From: Novosphingobium sp. 17-62-19
GTDB taxonomy: Bacteria > Pseudomonadota > Alphaproteobacteria > Sphingomonadales > Sphingomonadaceae
DNA length: 60,081 nucleotides
Reading direction: 5' to 3'
NCBI RefSeq assembly: GCF_002256775.1
Contig: NZ_NCII01000005.1
Span: 1-60,081, forward strand
A program made the position numbers and the translations under genes. The first letter of the stretch is position 1; each line of letters opens with the position of its first letter. Shown one piece after another: positions 25,817 to 34,283 of this stretch. The notes under the pieces are model-generated. The model was not told the origin of the DNA. It ran no database searches and was given only the letters and a program-made list of their open reading frames with translations.

Positions 25817-27042
25817 GCCTTGGGTTCCTCATTGGGTCGGGCTCCGGACAACGGATCTATCGTCATTATAGGACTGAGGCCCGATACGATGTGATAGAGC
25901 GAACTGGCAGGTACCGGCTCGCTTTTAAAGCGACCAGTCGCCGCATCGCAACGTTCATGCCAAAGTCCTTTTACCGGTACATCTAGATAGCGCTGCAACC
26001 ACACCATCGCCGGATCGGCCGAACCAACCCCACTTCCCGGCTGCACAAGACTGGCGCGCAGCCATTCGGTAACCACCCAAATGCGGCAGGTCGTATCTTG
26101 GACCGCTACCACCCCCCCCGGAGGCTTGAGCAGCGACCCCAAAGGCAGCCCTACCGAACCAAAACCGTATGCCTGCACAGTTTCGCCCAACGCACAACCA
26201 ATCGCATCCGTGCCTTCACAAGCAACGCCAAGGCGCCGCGCTTCGCCGAGCAGCCAAATCCATTCAAAATGGTGCCCAGGTTCAAATGTACAGAGATAAG
26301 GATCGGACGGTAGATTCCACGAATCGTCGAAAAATTCAAACAAGACTCTATCACCGCTGCGGTACAAATGGTTCTCGAACAGATGGATGAGATCGCGGGC
26401 GGCCAGAAAGAAAATCGGGTCATCCACCAGCGGAATCCACGCAAGACAAGCTTCGAGCAGGTGCATATGGGGGTTCTGCCGACGGGGCAGAACCGGCGGC
26501 AGTGATTCGACAAAGCCACCAGCGGGATGAGCCATTGCACCGGCAATTAGATCCAGCACGTTACGCGCTTCATCCATCACCGCACTTTCACCAGTCACCT
26601 TGTAAGCAGCTGCCAAGGCAAACACAACGAAAGCATGATCGTAAAGATCTCGCGTCTCGTCGAGCGGCACTCCTTTAAGCGTAGTTGAGCGGATGAACCC
26701 ACCGTCAGGATGACGAAGGCGCGTAAAAAGATAGTCCAACCCGTGTAGCGCCGCTGCTCGAGCACCGGACACACCCCAGCCAGCCATCTTGGCAAATACG
26801 AAAATCTGTCTCGCGCAGACGCGCAGCCGCTTGAATTCACAAGCGTTTCTTGCCTCGTCGAAAGAGAGTTGGTCGAAAAACCCGCCATCGGAACGATCTA
26901 CGGATCGATCAAGCCACAGACCCGCAGCAGATCCAAGCAACCATGCCCGCAAGGCCTCCATAGAACCAGAGCTGACGTTGACATCACAAGCCGTAGAATT
27001 GACCATTCGCCTCAACAAAATACGATCTATGGCAGATGACAT
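25813..27042 (-). CDS. AGE-family epimerase/isomerase
   Basis: A 409-residue (alpha/alpha)6-barrel protein of the N-acylglucosamine 2-epimerase / mannose-isomerase family. Family histidines are visible in NPHMHLLEACLAW, EPGHHFEWIWLL and the C-terminal SSLYHIVSGL; GGFVESLPP and YDHAFVVFALA are also typical. It overlaps hldE by four bases, so it is first in an epimerase-hldE-gmhB-glycosyltransferase unit. Members of the family epimerise or isomerise free or phosphorylated sugars. No gmhA (sedoheptulose-7-phosphate isomerase) is visible here, so a role in making the heptose precursor is possible but unproven. ATG at 27006 is an alternative start. Confidence 0.85.
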   Translation of the reverse strand: MSSAIDRILLRRMVNSTACDVNVSSGSMEALRAWLLGSAAGLWLDRSVDRSDGGFFDQLSFDEARNACEFKRLRVCARQIFVFAKMAGWGVSGARAAALHGLDYLFTRLRHPDGGFIRSTTLKGVPLDETRDLYDHAFVVFALAAAYKVTGESAVMDEARNVLDLIAGAMAHPAGGFVESLPPVLPRRQNPHMHLLEACLAWIPLVDDPIFFLAARDLIHLFENHLYRSGDRVLFEFFDDSWNLPSDPYLCTFEPGHHFEWIWLLGEARRLGVACEGTDAIGCALGETVQAYGFGSVGLPLGSLLKPPGGVVAVQDTTCRIWVVTEWLRASLVQPGSGVGSADPAMVWLQRYLDVPVKGLWHERCDAATGRFKSEPVPASSLYHIVSGLSPIMTIDPLSGARPNEEPKA

Positions 27043-27390
27043 TTGCCATAGTTACTGGCCCGAGCATAGCTGATACTGGTTCATATTCGACTCGAACTCC
27101 CTATCCAATTGAAACGAAGCGTCTTGTCGAAGAACAATGAACCGTGTCGCAGATCACACTAACCAAAATTAGTGATTTCGCTTAGCGCGGCAACGTGGAT
27201 TGTCAACCGAACTGTTGTTGCATGACGGCTCTGGAGGCCCATTCCAGCCTCGTCAAAAAAGTTATCTAACTTGCCGCTGCACAGCACGAAAACGCAAATC
27301 TAGCGGAGGGAGCGGTGAGTGCGGCAGGTCCAGCGATTTTGCGGCAGCACATCTCGCGCGTTGGCAACCCGGCGCTTTGCTTCATACGAA
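27043..27390. other. Intergenic stretch of 348 bases between DUF5672 gene and epimerase gene
   Basis: No convincing ORF was seen here; the short frames lack coding features. GC content is clearly lower than in the flanking genes. It must hold the promoter of the epimerase-hldE operon (reverse strand) and the end of the DUF5672 transcript. Two hairpins are visible: CACTAA/TTAGTG at 27157-27162 and 27169-27174, and the A/T-rich hairpin listed separately at 27259-27272. Confidence 0.5.
27254..27272 (-). terminator. Possible terminator of the GT2-DUF5672 transcript
   Basis: On the reverse strand AAGTT-AGAT-AACTT forms a five-pair stem, directly followed by a T run (TTTT). It begins about 120 bases after the DUF5672 stop. 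The stem is A/T-rich and short, so it would be a weak terminator. Confidence 0.35.
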
Positions 27391-28143
27391 TCAACGGCGA
27401 CGGATGCGGTCTAAAAGCATCCGCGCCGCTCGGTTGAAACCGGCAGGGTGCCGCACCGTATCGCGCAGGATCGCGCCGAAATCGTGCCAGATCGTCCCTC
27501 GATCATCGAGGCTCTGATACACGCTCCAGAACGCATCCATCCCGATCGCGCGGGGCATATTCCACACACCGTGATAGCCAAAACAGGCGCCCGGATCGCT
27601 CGTGCGCTCAGCCGCAAATTGGTCTGCGATGGCCTTCGGAGCAAAGCACATTCCTATGCTTTCCAGCCACGGGCGATTGGTGCGGCAGATCGCCACATCT
27701 TCGGGGTGATGCGCATTAAACGCCTTGTCGCGGCACAAGTCCATCAAGCGGCGGCTGCGCAGCGAAAAGCCGCCATTGCCCACATCGTGTCCATCGCTGA
27801 ACTGTGGCCAGCTTGCACCGACATAGTCATAGTCCAGAAACGCAGGCCGCCAGTTTTCTGCACTGATTACGTGGCCATCCCATTGCGTCACAAGACAGTG
27901 GGACGTTTCGATATGGTCCGGCAGGGCTGCCAAAAGAAACGCGGAGTAGGCCTTCGACGATGTTAGCCGGTCGATCGGCACGATTTCGATCCTGTCATCA
28001 TCAGGTCGCAACCGGACATCGGTGAACAGCTTCACCGCGCCGAAGTCTGCATAGGCCATTGACGTTGTCAGCGCCTGCACCGTGGCGGCGACGTTGATCG
28101 AAGTAACGGCGCACAATGTGACATTGGGGAGGGTAAGCCGCAT
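27391..28143 (-). CDS. DUF5672-family protein
   Basis: A 250-residue cytosolic protein with the DUF5672 pattern: PDHIETSHCLVTQWDGHVI, FLDYDYVGASWPQF, VGNGGFSLRSRRLMDL and FGYHGVWNMPR. The family is found in glycan loci and is thought to be glycosyltransferase-like; the DYD and NGGFSLRS segments resemble donor and acceptor sites of GT-A folds, but no activity is established here. The ATG at 28143 lies six bases after the stop of the GT2 gene; an in-frame TTG at 28152 is less likely. The two form an operon. Confidence 0.82.
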   Translation of the reverse strand: MRLTLPNVTLCAVTSINVAATVQALTTSMAYADFGAVKLFTDVRLRPDDDRIEIVPIDRLTSSKAYSAFLLAALPDHIETSHCLVTQWDGHVISAENWRPAFLDYDYVGASWPQFSDGHDVGNGGFSLRSRRLMDLCRDKAFNAHHPEDVAICRTNRPWLESIGMCFAPKAIADQFAAERTSDPGACFGYHGVWNMPRAIGMDAFWSVYQSLDDRGTIWHDFGAILRDTVRHPAGFNRAARMLLDRIRRR

Positions 28144-28148
28144 GATCT

Positions 28149-29780
28149 TCAATCACCCCCGGCGCGCACGGCAAACAGCTCGCTGTACCGGCTTAATTGG
28201 GGATGATGGAAAGGATCAACGTCCTTTGTGAAATCGCCTGTGCCCCATAGCTTCTTAAGCGCCTCCAGTTCTGCGGCAAAGCGGGCCACACCCACTGGAT
28301 CGCGATCAAACCCGCGCGATACCGATTCATGGTGAATCAGCATAGCGCGCGGTTCGTACAGCGATTGCCATCCGCGCGCGTTCAACCGCATACAGAAATC
28401 GACGTCATTGAAGGCAACGGCAAACCGTTCCTCGTCCAGGCCGCCCACAGCCTCGAAGCACGATCGCCGCACGACAAGGCAGGCTGCCGTCACAGCCGAA
28501 ACAAACTGCGGCAATGCGTGTCGCCGAAAATAGCCCGTATCATCCGGCCACAAAAATCGATGTGCATGAGCAGCACCGCCGCAAATGCCCAACACGACAC
28601 CCGCGTGCTGGATGCGCCCATCGGGATAGAGTAACTGCGCACCAACTGCGCCAACCTCGGGACGCAAAGCCTGCTGCACCATCGCCGTAAGCCAGCCCGT
28701 ATCGACAATTTCAATGTCATTGTTGAGCAGGCACAGCACGTCTCCGCCCGCAATCTGCGCAGCGCGGTTGTTAAGGCGCGAGAAGTTGAAGGCACCATCG
28801 TCACGCAGGACGCGAAACCGACGGTTATCGAGGTTCGCAAGCCATGCCAATGTCGCCGGATCATCACTACCGTTATCAACAATGATAACCTCGAAATCCG
28901 GGTACTCTGTTCGTTCCAGCCCGCCTATGCAGGTGCTCAGGAGGTCCAGCCGGTTCCGTGTCGGCACAATGACCGTGACTTTCGGCAGCGGCGCCGACAA
29001 GCTTTCCAGCTTGTGGGGCACAACGGGGTCTTCGCGCTTTCGCCGGTGGTGCAAGACATGGGGAATCCGCACCGGCGGCGGGCCGTCTGAAGCCAAAGCC
29101 GCGGCCAGCAATGCTGCCGCCCAACCAGAGCCTGCCCCATTGGAACTGATGGCTTGCGCCAGATCATCGGCATTGATGCGCACCATGCAGGCACCTGCAA
29201 GATAATCGAAATGATGATGGAGTTCGGCATTCCACGAAGGCTTGAAGTGCGGCGAATGGCGCCTTCCTCGCCGGTCTATCAGATCATCATCAGCGTATAT
29301 GACAGCTGCGCCGGTCTTGCTTGCTGCATCGCGATAGGCCGCAATAGCATTGTCATGCAGATGATCTCCTGCGGACAACAGCATAAACCAGGGTCGCCCG
29401 CTCCAGTCGATGCAATCAACCGCATCGTCGAACGCTCCGTCACGAATCGCGAATGCAGGCACCCCTTGCCCTGTCGCACACCGCAAGGTTTCCTTGTCAC
29501 CCTCACCTGCCTCGACCAGCACCACTACCGGAACCGAAGCGGACAGATCCACAGGCGGGACGGGCTCATCCAGCAACCACAGGCGGTAGGCCTGTGGCGT
29601 TGCGCCCAGAAGCGCGTCAAATCGTGTCCTGGCACGCAAACGCTTACCCAGAATAAACGACCATAGTGCTGCGAGCCAGGCATAAGGCTCCCGGCCGACC
29701 GCGTTCAGGTGAGCGATGGCCTTCAACCAAAAACCGTTCATCGCCCGTGGCAACCTTTGCCGTCCCTTCGTCTGGATCAT
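28149..29780 (-). CDS. GT2-family glycosyltransferase
   Basis: A 543-residue inverting GT-A glycosyltransferase. The catalytic domain starts near residue 265 with VTVIVPTRNRLDLLSTCI and continues with VIIVDNGSDDPATLAWL, LCLLNNDIEIVDTGWLTAM (the DXD-like NND site), YPDGRIQHAGVVLG and AVAFNDVDFCMRLNARGW. Residues 90-240 hold a second, degenerate GT-A-like region (VIYADDDLIDRRGRRH, FDYLAGACMVR), as in rhamnan/WsaE-like two-module enzymes. The gene is divergent from kpsD and followed by the DUF5672 gene. Confidence 0.9.
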   Translation of the reverse strand: MIQTKGRQRLPRAMNGFWLKAIAHLNAVGREPYAWLAALWSFILGKRLRARTRFDALLGATPQAYRLWLLDEPVPPVDLSASVPVVVLVEAGEGDKETLRCATGQGVPAFAIRDGAFDDAVDCIDWSGRPWFMLLSAGDHLHDNAIAAYRDAASKTGAAVIYADDDLIDRRGRRHSPHFKPSWNAELHHHFDYLAGACMVRINADDLAQAISSNGAGSGWAAALLAAALASDGPPPVRIPHVLHHRRKREDPVVPHKLESLSAPLPKVTVIVPTRNRLDLLSTCIGGLERTEYPDFEVIIVDNGSDDPATLAWLANLDNRRFRVLRDDGAFNFSRLNNRAAQIAGGDVLCLLNNDIEIVDTGWLTAMVQQALRPEVGAVGAQLLYPDGRIQHAGVVLGICGGAAHAHRFLWPDDTGYFRRHALPQFVSAVTAACLVVRRSCFEAVGGLDEERFAVAFNDVDFCMRLNARGWQSLYEPRAMLIHHESVSRGFDRDPVGVARFAAELEALKKLWGTGDFTKDVDPFHHPQLSRYSELFAVRAGGD

Positions 29781-29922
29781 TGTGCGACAGTCGTTAGCAA
29801 CTTCATCGTGTTCGGAAAGCGCGAAGTTGCACGTGACCTCGCCGCACCGCTATTGCAGCACACGCGAAGATGATGCTACCGGCACCCGACATATCTGGTG
29901 TCGCCAACTGAGTGCCCCTGCA

Positions 29923-31056
29923 ATGCAGATGAAGTACATTGCCAACGTTTTCCTGCTTGCAGGGCTTGCCGGGTGCGCTTCCCTTCCGACCAGCGGTCCG
30001 ACAGGCAAGCAGATTGAGCAAAGCCTGCGCATCCCCGACGGAAAGCTTCCGATCAAGGTAATCGAAGTCAGTTCGCTCGACGAAGTGCCCGCCGCACGAC
30101 TTGCGGCAGCGACTGGCAACCTGCCCGACCTTGCGCCGCCGCCAACCGATATGGTCGGGCCGGGCGACGTACTGGACATCAGCATCTACGAAGCCGGGGT
30201 CACCCTGTTCTCGTCTGGTGGTGGTGGAGCCGAAAACGCGATGGTCGGCGTAAACCCCGGCGTGCAGGTGCAAAAGCTCCCGCCAAGCCGCGTCGATGAC
30301 AATGGCGACATCACCATCCCTTACGGCGGAAAGCTGCGCGTTCTGGGCCGCACCGTCGGTGAAGTGGAAGGGCAGATCCAGCGTGCCCTGCGTGGCCTGT
30401 CTCAAAACCCCAAAGTGCTTGTCACGCTCAGCGAGTCGATTACCAATTCAGTTATTGTCAGCGGAGAAGTTAACCGTCCTGGCAGACTGGTGTTGCAGAC
30501 CAATCATGAGACGCTGTCAGACGTTGTCGCCCTTGCCGGGGGCTATCGCGGCAATGCACGCGATCTTATCGTGCGGGTCATTCGGCAAAGCCGGACTGTA
30601 GATATCCGCTTCAATGCGCTGATCGACAATCCTGATTTTGACGTGCCGGCCTATCCCGGTGATCGTTTCATGCTCATCCACTCACCGCAGTCTTATTCCG
30701 TACTGGGCGCGCCCGGAAAGGTGGAGCAATTCGGCTTCTCGCGCTCAACCGTATCGCTGGCAGAAGCGATTGCATCAGCCGGGGGGGTCAGCGCTGGAAC
30801 GGGCGATCCCGCCGCCGTTTTCCTTTTCCGTTACGTGAAGGACGATGCTGGCACCGACACCCCGGTTGTCTATCACGTCAATATGATGACAGCAGGTTCC
30901 TATCTGCTCGCTCAACGCTTTTCCATGCAGGATCAGGATGTCCTTTACATCGGCAATGCATCGGCGAACCAGCCTGGCAAGTTGCTGCAACTCGTCAGCC
31001 AGTTGTTTACGCCATTGGTGACCGTGACGGCAGCGGTGCAGACCCTGCAAAACTGA
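29923..31056 (+). CDS. kpsD: Outer-membrane polysaccharide export lipoprotein (Wza/KpsD type)
   Basis: The outer-membrane export channel component for capsule. A lipoprotein signal is clear (FLLAGLAGCAS, lipidated Cys about residue 18). The polysaccharide-export domain begins VGPGDVLDISIYEAG and includes GDITIPYGGKLRVLGRTVGE. SLBB repeats follow (NSVIVSGEVNRPGRLVLQTN and YSVLGAPGKVEQFGFS). Length 377. The ATG at 29923 (or the one two codons on) gives the best signal peptide; the frame is open back to 29716 but that part lacks a signal. It stands alone on this strand, some 14 kb from kpsMT, and its stop is two bases from the end of the facing manA. Confidence 0.9.
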   Translation: MQMKYIANVFLLAGLAGCASLPTSGPTGKQIEQSLRIPDGKLPIKVIEVSSLDEVPAARLAAATGNLPDLAPPPTDMVGPGDVLDISIYEAGVTLFSSGGGGAENAMVGVNPGVQVQKLPPSRVDDNGDITIPYGGKLRVLGRTVGEVEGQIQRALRGLSQNPKVLVTLSESITNSVIVSGEVNRPGRLVLQTNHETLSDVVALAGGYRGNARDLIVRVIRQSRTVDIRFNALIDNPDFDVPAYPGDRFMLIHSPQSYSVLGAPGKVEQFGFSRSTVSLAEAIASAGGVSAGTGDPAAVFLFRYVKDDAGTDTPVVYHVNMMTAGSYLLAQRFSMQDQDVLYIGNASANQPGKLLQLVSQLFTPLVTVTAAVQTLQN

Positions 31057-31057
31057 C

Positions 31058-31870
31058 CTATGCCGGCATCCCCTGCACAAGCAGGCAGGTGCCCGAAGGT
31101 GGCTCAAGGCGCAGTTCTCCGCCCGCTTCGGCCATGGCGCACTGCCCCGGCTTGATAACCTGATCGCGTACCACTGCATTGCAGGCAACCGGCACGACCA
31201 GCGTTGGCGCATCAAGAACTACGGTGGTGACTTGGGCTGGTTCGGCCACCGTGTATTCGACCTTGAAATAGGGGCCATTTACCAGTTGCAATGACCGGTC
31301 CAAACTGACCTTTCGCCGCAACGCGGGATCGTGCAACTCGCCTCGCGCCACTTGCAACCCCTTGTCCAGATGCAGTTCACGCCCGCGGCCATAGTCGTAC
31401 AACCGATAGGTTATGTCGCTGTTTTGCTGGATCTCGATAAGGCTGACGCCTGCGCCAATCGCGTGGACAGTTCCTGCCGGGATATAAAAGAAGTCCCCCG
31501 GCTGTACCGGGTACCACTCCATCAATGCCTCTATGCTGCCGTTCAGCGCAGCAACGCGCATGGTTTCTGCATCGACCGGTTGCTTGAAGCCGATACCAAG
31601 AACAGCGCCCGGCTCAGCGTTGATCACCAGCCAGCACTCTTCCTTGCCCCGGTCACTTTCGCCCAGATCCTTGGCCTGCACATCATTGGGATGCACCTGC
31701 ACCGAAAGCTTTTCTCTAGTGAAGATGTACTTGATGAGAATATCGGGCAATTTCGGCGGCGGCTCGAACCACACTTCGCCGATGCGCTTGCCTTCGGGCA
31801 CGTCAAATTGGGGCGGGAGAACGTCCTTGCCCCAAGGCTTTTCAACGATCTTCGTACCCAGCAGCCTCAC
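31058..31870 (-). CDS. manA: Class I mannose-6-phosphate isomerase
   Basis: Interconverts fructose-6-phosphate and mannose-6-phosphate. The 270-residue short form is a cupin with zinc ligands in QVHPND, the Glu of KEECW and the His of PAGTVHAIG; IEIQQNSDITYRLYDYGR is also diagnostic. It is last in the reverse-strand mannose operon and overlaps manC by four bases. The product would feed GDP-mannose through a phosphomannomutase, which is not encoded in this window. Confidence 0.92.
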   Translation of the reverse strand: MRLLGTKIVEKPWGKDVLPPQFDVPEGKRIGEVWFEPPPKLPDILIKYIFTREKLSVQVHPNDVQAKDLGESDRGKEECWLVINAEPGAVLGIGFKQPVDAETMRVAALNGSIEALMEWYPVQPGDFFYIPAGTVHAIGAGVSLIEIQQNSDITYRLYDYGRGRELHLDKGLQVARGELHDPALRRKVSLDRSLQLVNGPYFKVEYTVAEPAQVTTVVLDAPTLVVPVACNAVVRDQVIKPGQCAMAEAGGELRLEPPSGTCLLVQGMPA

Positions 31871-32907
31871 TGGTTGGCGGCTCCTGCCAGCTTGCCAACG
31901 TTCTGCGCCCCCGCAGGGGTGCAGACCAGCACTTCGTTGCCATCCACTACTACGATAAGGTCCGAAGCGCCCACCACTGAAACGCGCGGGCCGTCGCTTA
32001 TCACCAGCACGTTCGTGCAGTCCTTCAACTCGGCTGTGCCGTTCACGGCATTGCCTGCCTCGTCACAAGCCAGCGCCTCGTGCAATGCCTGCCAGTTGCC
32101 GATGTCGGACCACGCCATCACCGCCGGGACCATCGCCGCACGATCGGTGTTTTCCATTACCGCGTAGTCCACCGATTCGCTCGGCACGGCGGCAAACGTT
32201 GAGGCATCGGGATGGAAGCGCTGCCCATCGGCCTTCCCGGCGGCTACCGAAGCCCGCACCGCATCCAGGATCTGCGGCCTGTGGCGGCCCAGTTCTTCAA
32301 GGAACGTGCCAACGCGGAATGCAAAGATCCCGCCGTTCCACGCATAGTCCCCACTCGCAAGGAACTCCATCGCACGGCGCAAATCGGGCTTCTCGACAAA
32401 ACGCTCGACCCGGAACGCGCCCGCCCCGGCGATTGCTTCACCCTGCTTCAAATACCCGAAGCCTGTTTCGGGCGCGGTCGGAACAATTCCGAAAGACACC
32501 AGCCAGCCTTCTGCAGCCAATGATGCCGCCGTCTTCGCTGCGGCGCGAAATGAATCGCAATCGCCGATGTGGTGGTCGCTCGGACACACCAGCATCACCG
32601 AATCTTCAGGCAGCGACAGGGCGGCAAGCGCGATGGCTGCCGCCGTATTGCGGCCCTCCGGCTCGACAATGATGCGCGTGTTGTCACAGTCGGGCAGTTG
32701 CTCTTCGACATGCTGCAAATGCGCAAGTCCCGTCACCACCATCGGCGCGGCGAAGCCATGGTCACGCGTGCAGCGCAGCACTGTCGCGGTAAACAGCGTG
32801 GTGTCGCCCACCAGCGGCAGGAACGGCTTGGGCTTTTGCTTCCGTGATCGGGGCCAAAGCCGGGTTCCGCTTCCCCCACACAGTACAACAGGAACAATGT
32901 CGATCAT
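31867..32907 (-). CDS. manC: Mannose-1-phosphate guanylyltransferase
   Basis: Makes GDP-mannose from mannose-1-phosphate and GTP. The 346-residue protein has the pyrophosphorylase signature PVVLCGGSGTRLWPRSR, FLPLVGD, VCPSDHHIGD, FGYLKQGE, VERFVEKPDL and NGGIFAFRVGTFL. It lacks the C-terminal isomerase domain of bifunctional ManC; a separate manA follows. A 71-base gap separates it from the GH130 gene upstream, short enough for one transcript. Confidence 0.93.
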   Translation of the reverse strand: MIDIVPVVLCGGSGTRLWPRSRKQKPKPFLPLVGDTTLFTATVLRCTRDHGFAAPMVVTGLAHLQHVEEQLPDCDNTRIIVEPEGRNTAAAIALAALSLPEDSVMLVCPSDHHIGDCDSFRAAAKTAASLAAEGWLVSFGIVPTAPETGFGYLKQGEAIAGAGAFRVERFVEKPDLRRAMEFLASGDYAWNGGIFAFRVGTFLEELGRHRPQILDAVRASVAAGKADGQRFHPDASTFAAVPSESVDYAVMENTDRAAMVPAVMAWSDIGNWQALHEALACDEAGNAVNGTAELKDCTNVLVISDGPRVSVVGASDLIVVVDGNEVLVCTPAGAQNVGKLAGAANQ

Positions 32908-32978
32908 TTACAGCCCACGTAAGAGTTTCTGTGACGGACGTCGATGAATATGCTGCATGTGCACAGTTCCTGATAGCC

Positions 32979-34283
32979 CTAGGCGAATTCCTCCATCAAT
33001 GCCAGCAACTCCGAAACGGATTGATTGGCAAATCCCACTGCGCTGTCCGATATTCCATAGGGCACAAGCAATTGCTGACCCACCATAAGGGCGCCGCAGG
33101 TATAGACTACGTTCGGGACATAGCCAAAACGGTCCGCATCGGTGGCCGTAAGAATCGGCTTGCGCGAGCGTGCGATAACTTTCGAAGGATCGTCACGATC
33201 CAGCAGCGCGCATCCCAGCGCGTAACGCCGCATCGCGCCCACCCCGTGCGTGAACATCAACCAGCCTTCATCGGTCAGGATCGGGCTGCCGCAATTGCCG
33301 ATCTGCACGAATTCCCACGGAAACTCAGGCTCCATCAGCAGGACGCCTTCATCGTCCCACCGCTCAAGATCGTCGGATCGCAGCAGGTACAGATTCTTGC
33401 CATCCTGCCGTCCGACCATGCAATAACGCCCATCAATCTTCTGCGGAAACAGCGCCATGCCCTTGTTCCGTCCGGCGCGCCCCTCGATAGGTTCAAGCAC
33501 GAACTGCCGGAAATCACGGGTGCGCAACAACTCCGAACGGATCGCAGACCCTGAATATGCCGTATAGGTGCCGATCCATTCATAATCGCCGCCGCCATGA
33601 TCGAATCGCACCAGGCGCAGATCTTCGAGTCCGCCCGCCTGCCTTTCGGTGATGGGAAAGATCACGCTGTTGGTCAGGCTGCTGTCAGCATGGCGATGCA
33701 CCGTTACCGCGCAGTCCCCCGCCCGGCAGGCTTCGCCGCTGTCATCAGGCAGCATCGATGTGGCAAAGTGGCTTTGCGGCCACAGGTCGAACGTTCCGTC
33801 AGGCTTGGCAATGCCTTCCCGGAACACAATCGAGCTGATGTGCCCCTCACCCACGGCCCGCAAACTCATCACAAACCGCACCGCGCCATCGTTCATCCCC
33901 GACTGGTCAGGGTGCGGCACGATGCTGGGATTCATCAAAGCCGCAGCAGCGTAAGTGTATTCATGGCAGAAATAGGCACCAATCAGCCGCTTGCGTGCGG
34001 GCGAAATCGGTGAATCGTGCAAGGCCAGCATAGCCTCAATCTCGGCATACCGTTCCTCGAACAGCTTTTCGGTCTGCCAGTGGCGTTCGGCAAAGTCCCG
34101 AAGCACTTCCGCATACTCGTTGGCTGCCTGCTCTTCAGACAAAGCTATGATGTCCGCCACCAACTTGGCGGCGCGGGCACGGTCACCACCCATGCCCTGC
34201 CAGCCAAGATGAAACGGGCGCAACACGACCCGCGAAGGGTCGGCGTGCAATCTCTGATCAAGCACCCGCAAGTTTGTGCGCAC
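32979..34283 (-). CDS. GH130-family beta-mannoside phosphorylase-like protein
   Basis: A 434-residue five-bladed-propeller enzyme of GH130, a family of inverting phosphorylases that release mannose-1-phosphate from beta-mannosides. Visible marks are SRVVLRPFHLGWQ (substrate/phosphate-binding Arg), GGLEDLRLVRF (the Asp after Glu is the expected general acid), IGTYTAYSG, GNCGSPILTDEGW with the His of FTHGVG, and PNVVYTCGALM with ISDSAVGFA. The usual EDPR appears as EDLR, so it may be in a less-studied subgroup. It overlaps the GT4 gene upstream by 26 bases and is followed by manC and manA. Linkage preference cannot be read from sequence. Confidence 0.86.
   Translation of the reverse strand: MRTNLRVLDQRLHADPSRVVLRPFHLGWQGMGGDRARAAKLVADIIALSEEQAANEYAEVLRDFAERHWQTEKLFEERYAEIEAMLALHDSPISPARKRLIGAYFCHEYTYAAAALMNPSIVPHPDQSGMNDGAVRFVMSLRAVGEGHISSIVFREGIAKPDGTFDLWPQSHFATSMLPDDSGEACRAGDCAVTVHRHADSSLTNSVIFPITERQAGGLEDLRLVRFDHGGGDYEWIGTYTAYSGSAIRSELLRTRDFRQFVLEPIEGRAGRNKGMALFPQKIDGRYCMVGRQDGKNLYLLRSDDLERWDDEGVLLMEPEFPWEFVQIGNCGSPILTDEGWLMFTHGVGAMRRYALGCALLDRDDPSKVIARSRKPILTATDADRFGYVPNVVYTCGALMVGQQLLVPYGISDSAVGFANQSVSELLALMEEFA

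Noticed and set aside
27157-27174. CACTAA/TTAGTG hairpin as a terminator
   Set aside because: The stem is short and is not followed by a T run on the transcribed strand; kept only as a note in the intergenic entry.
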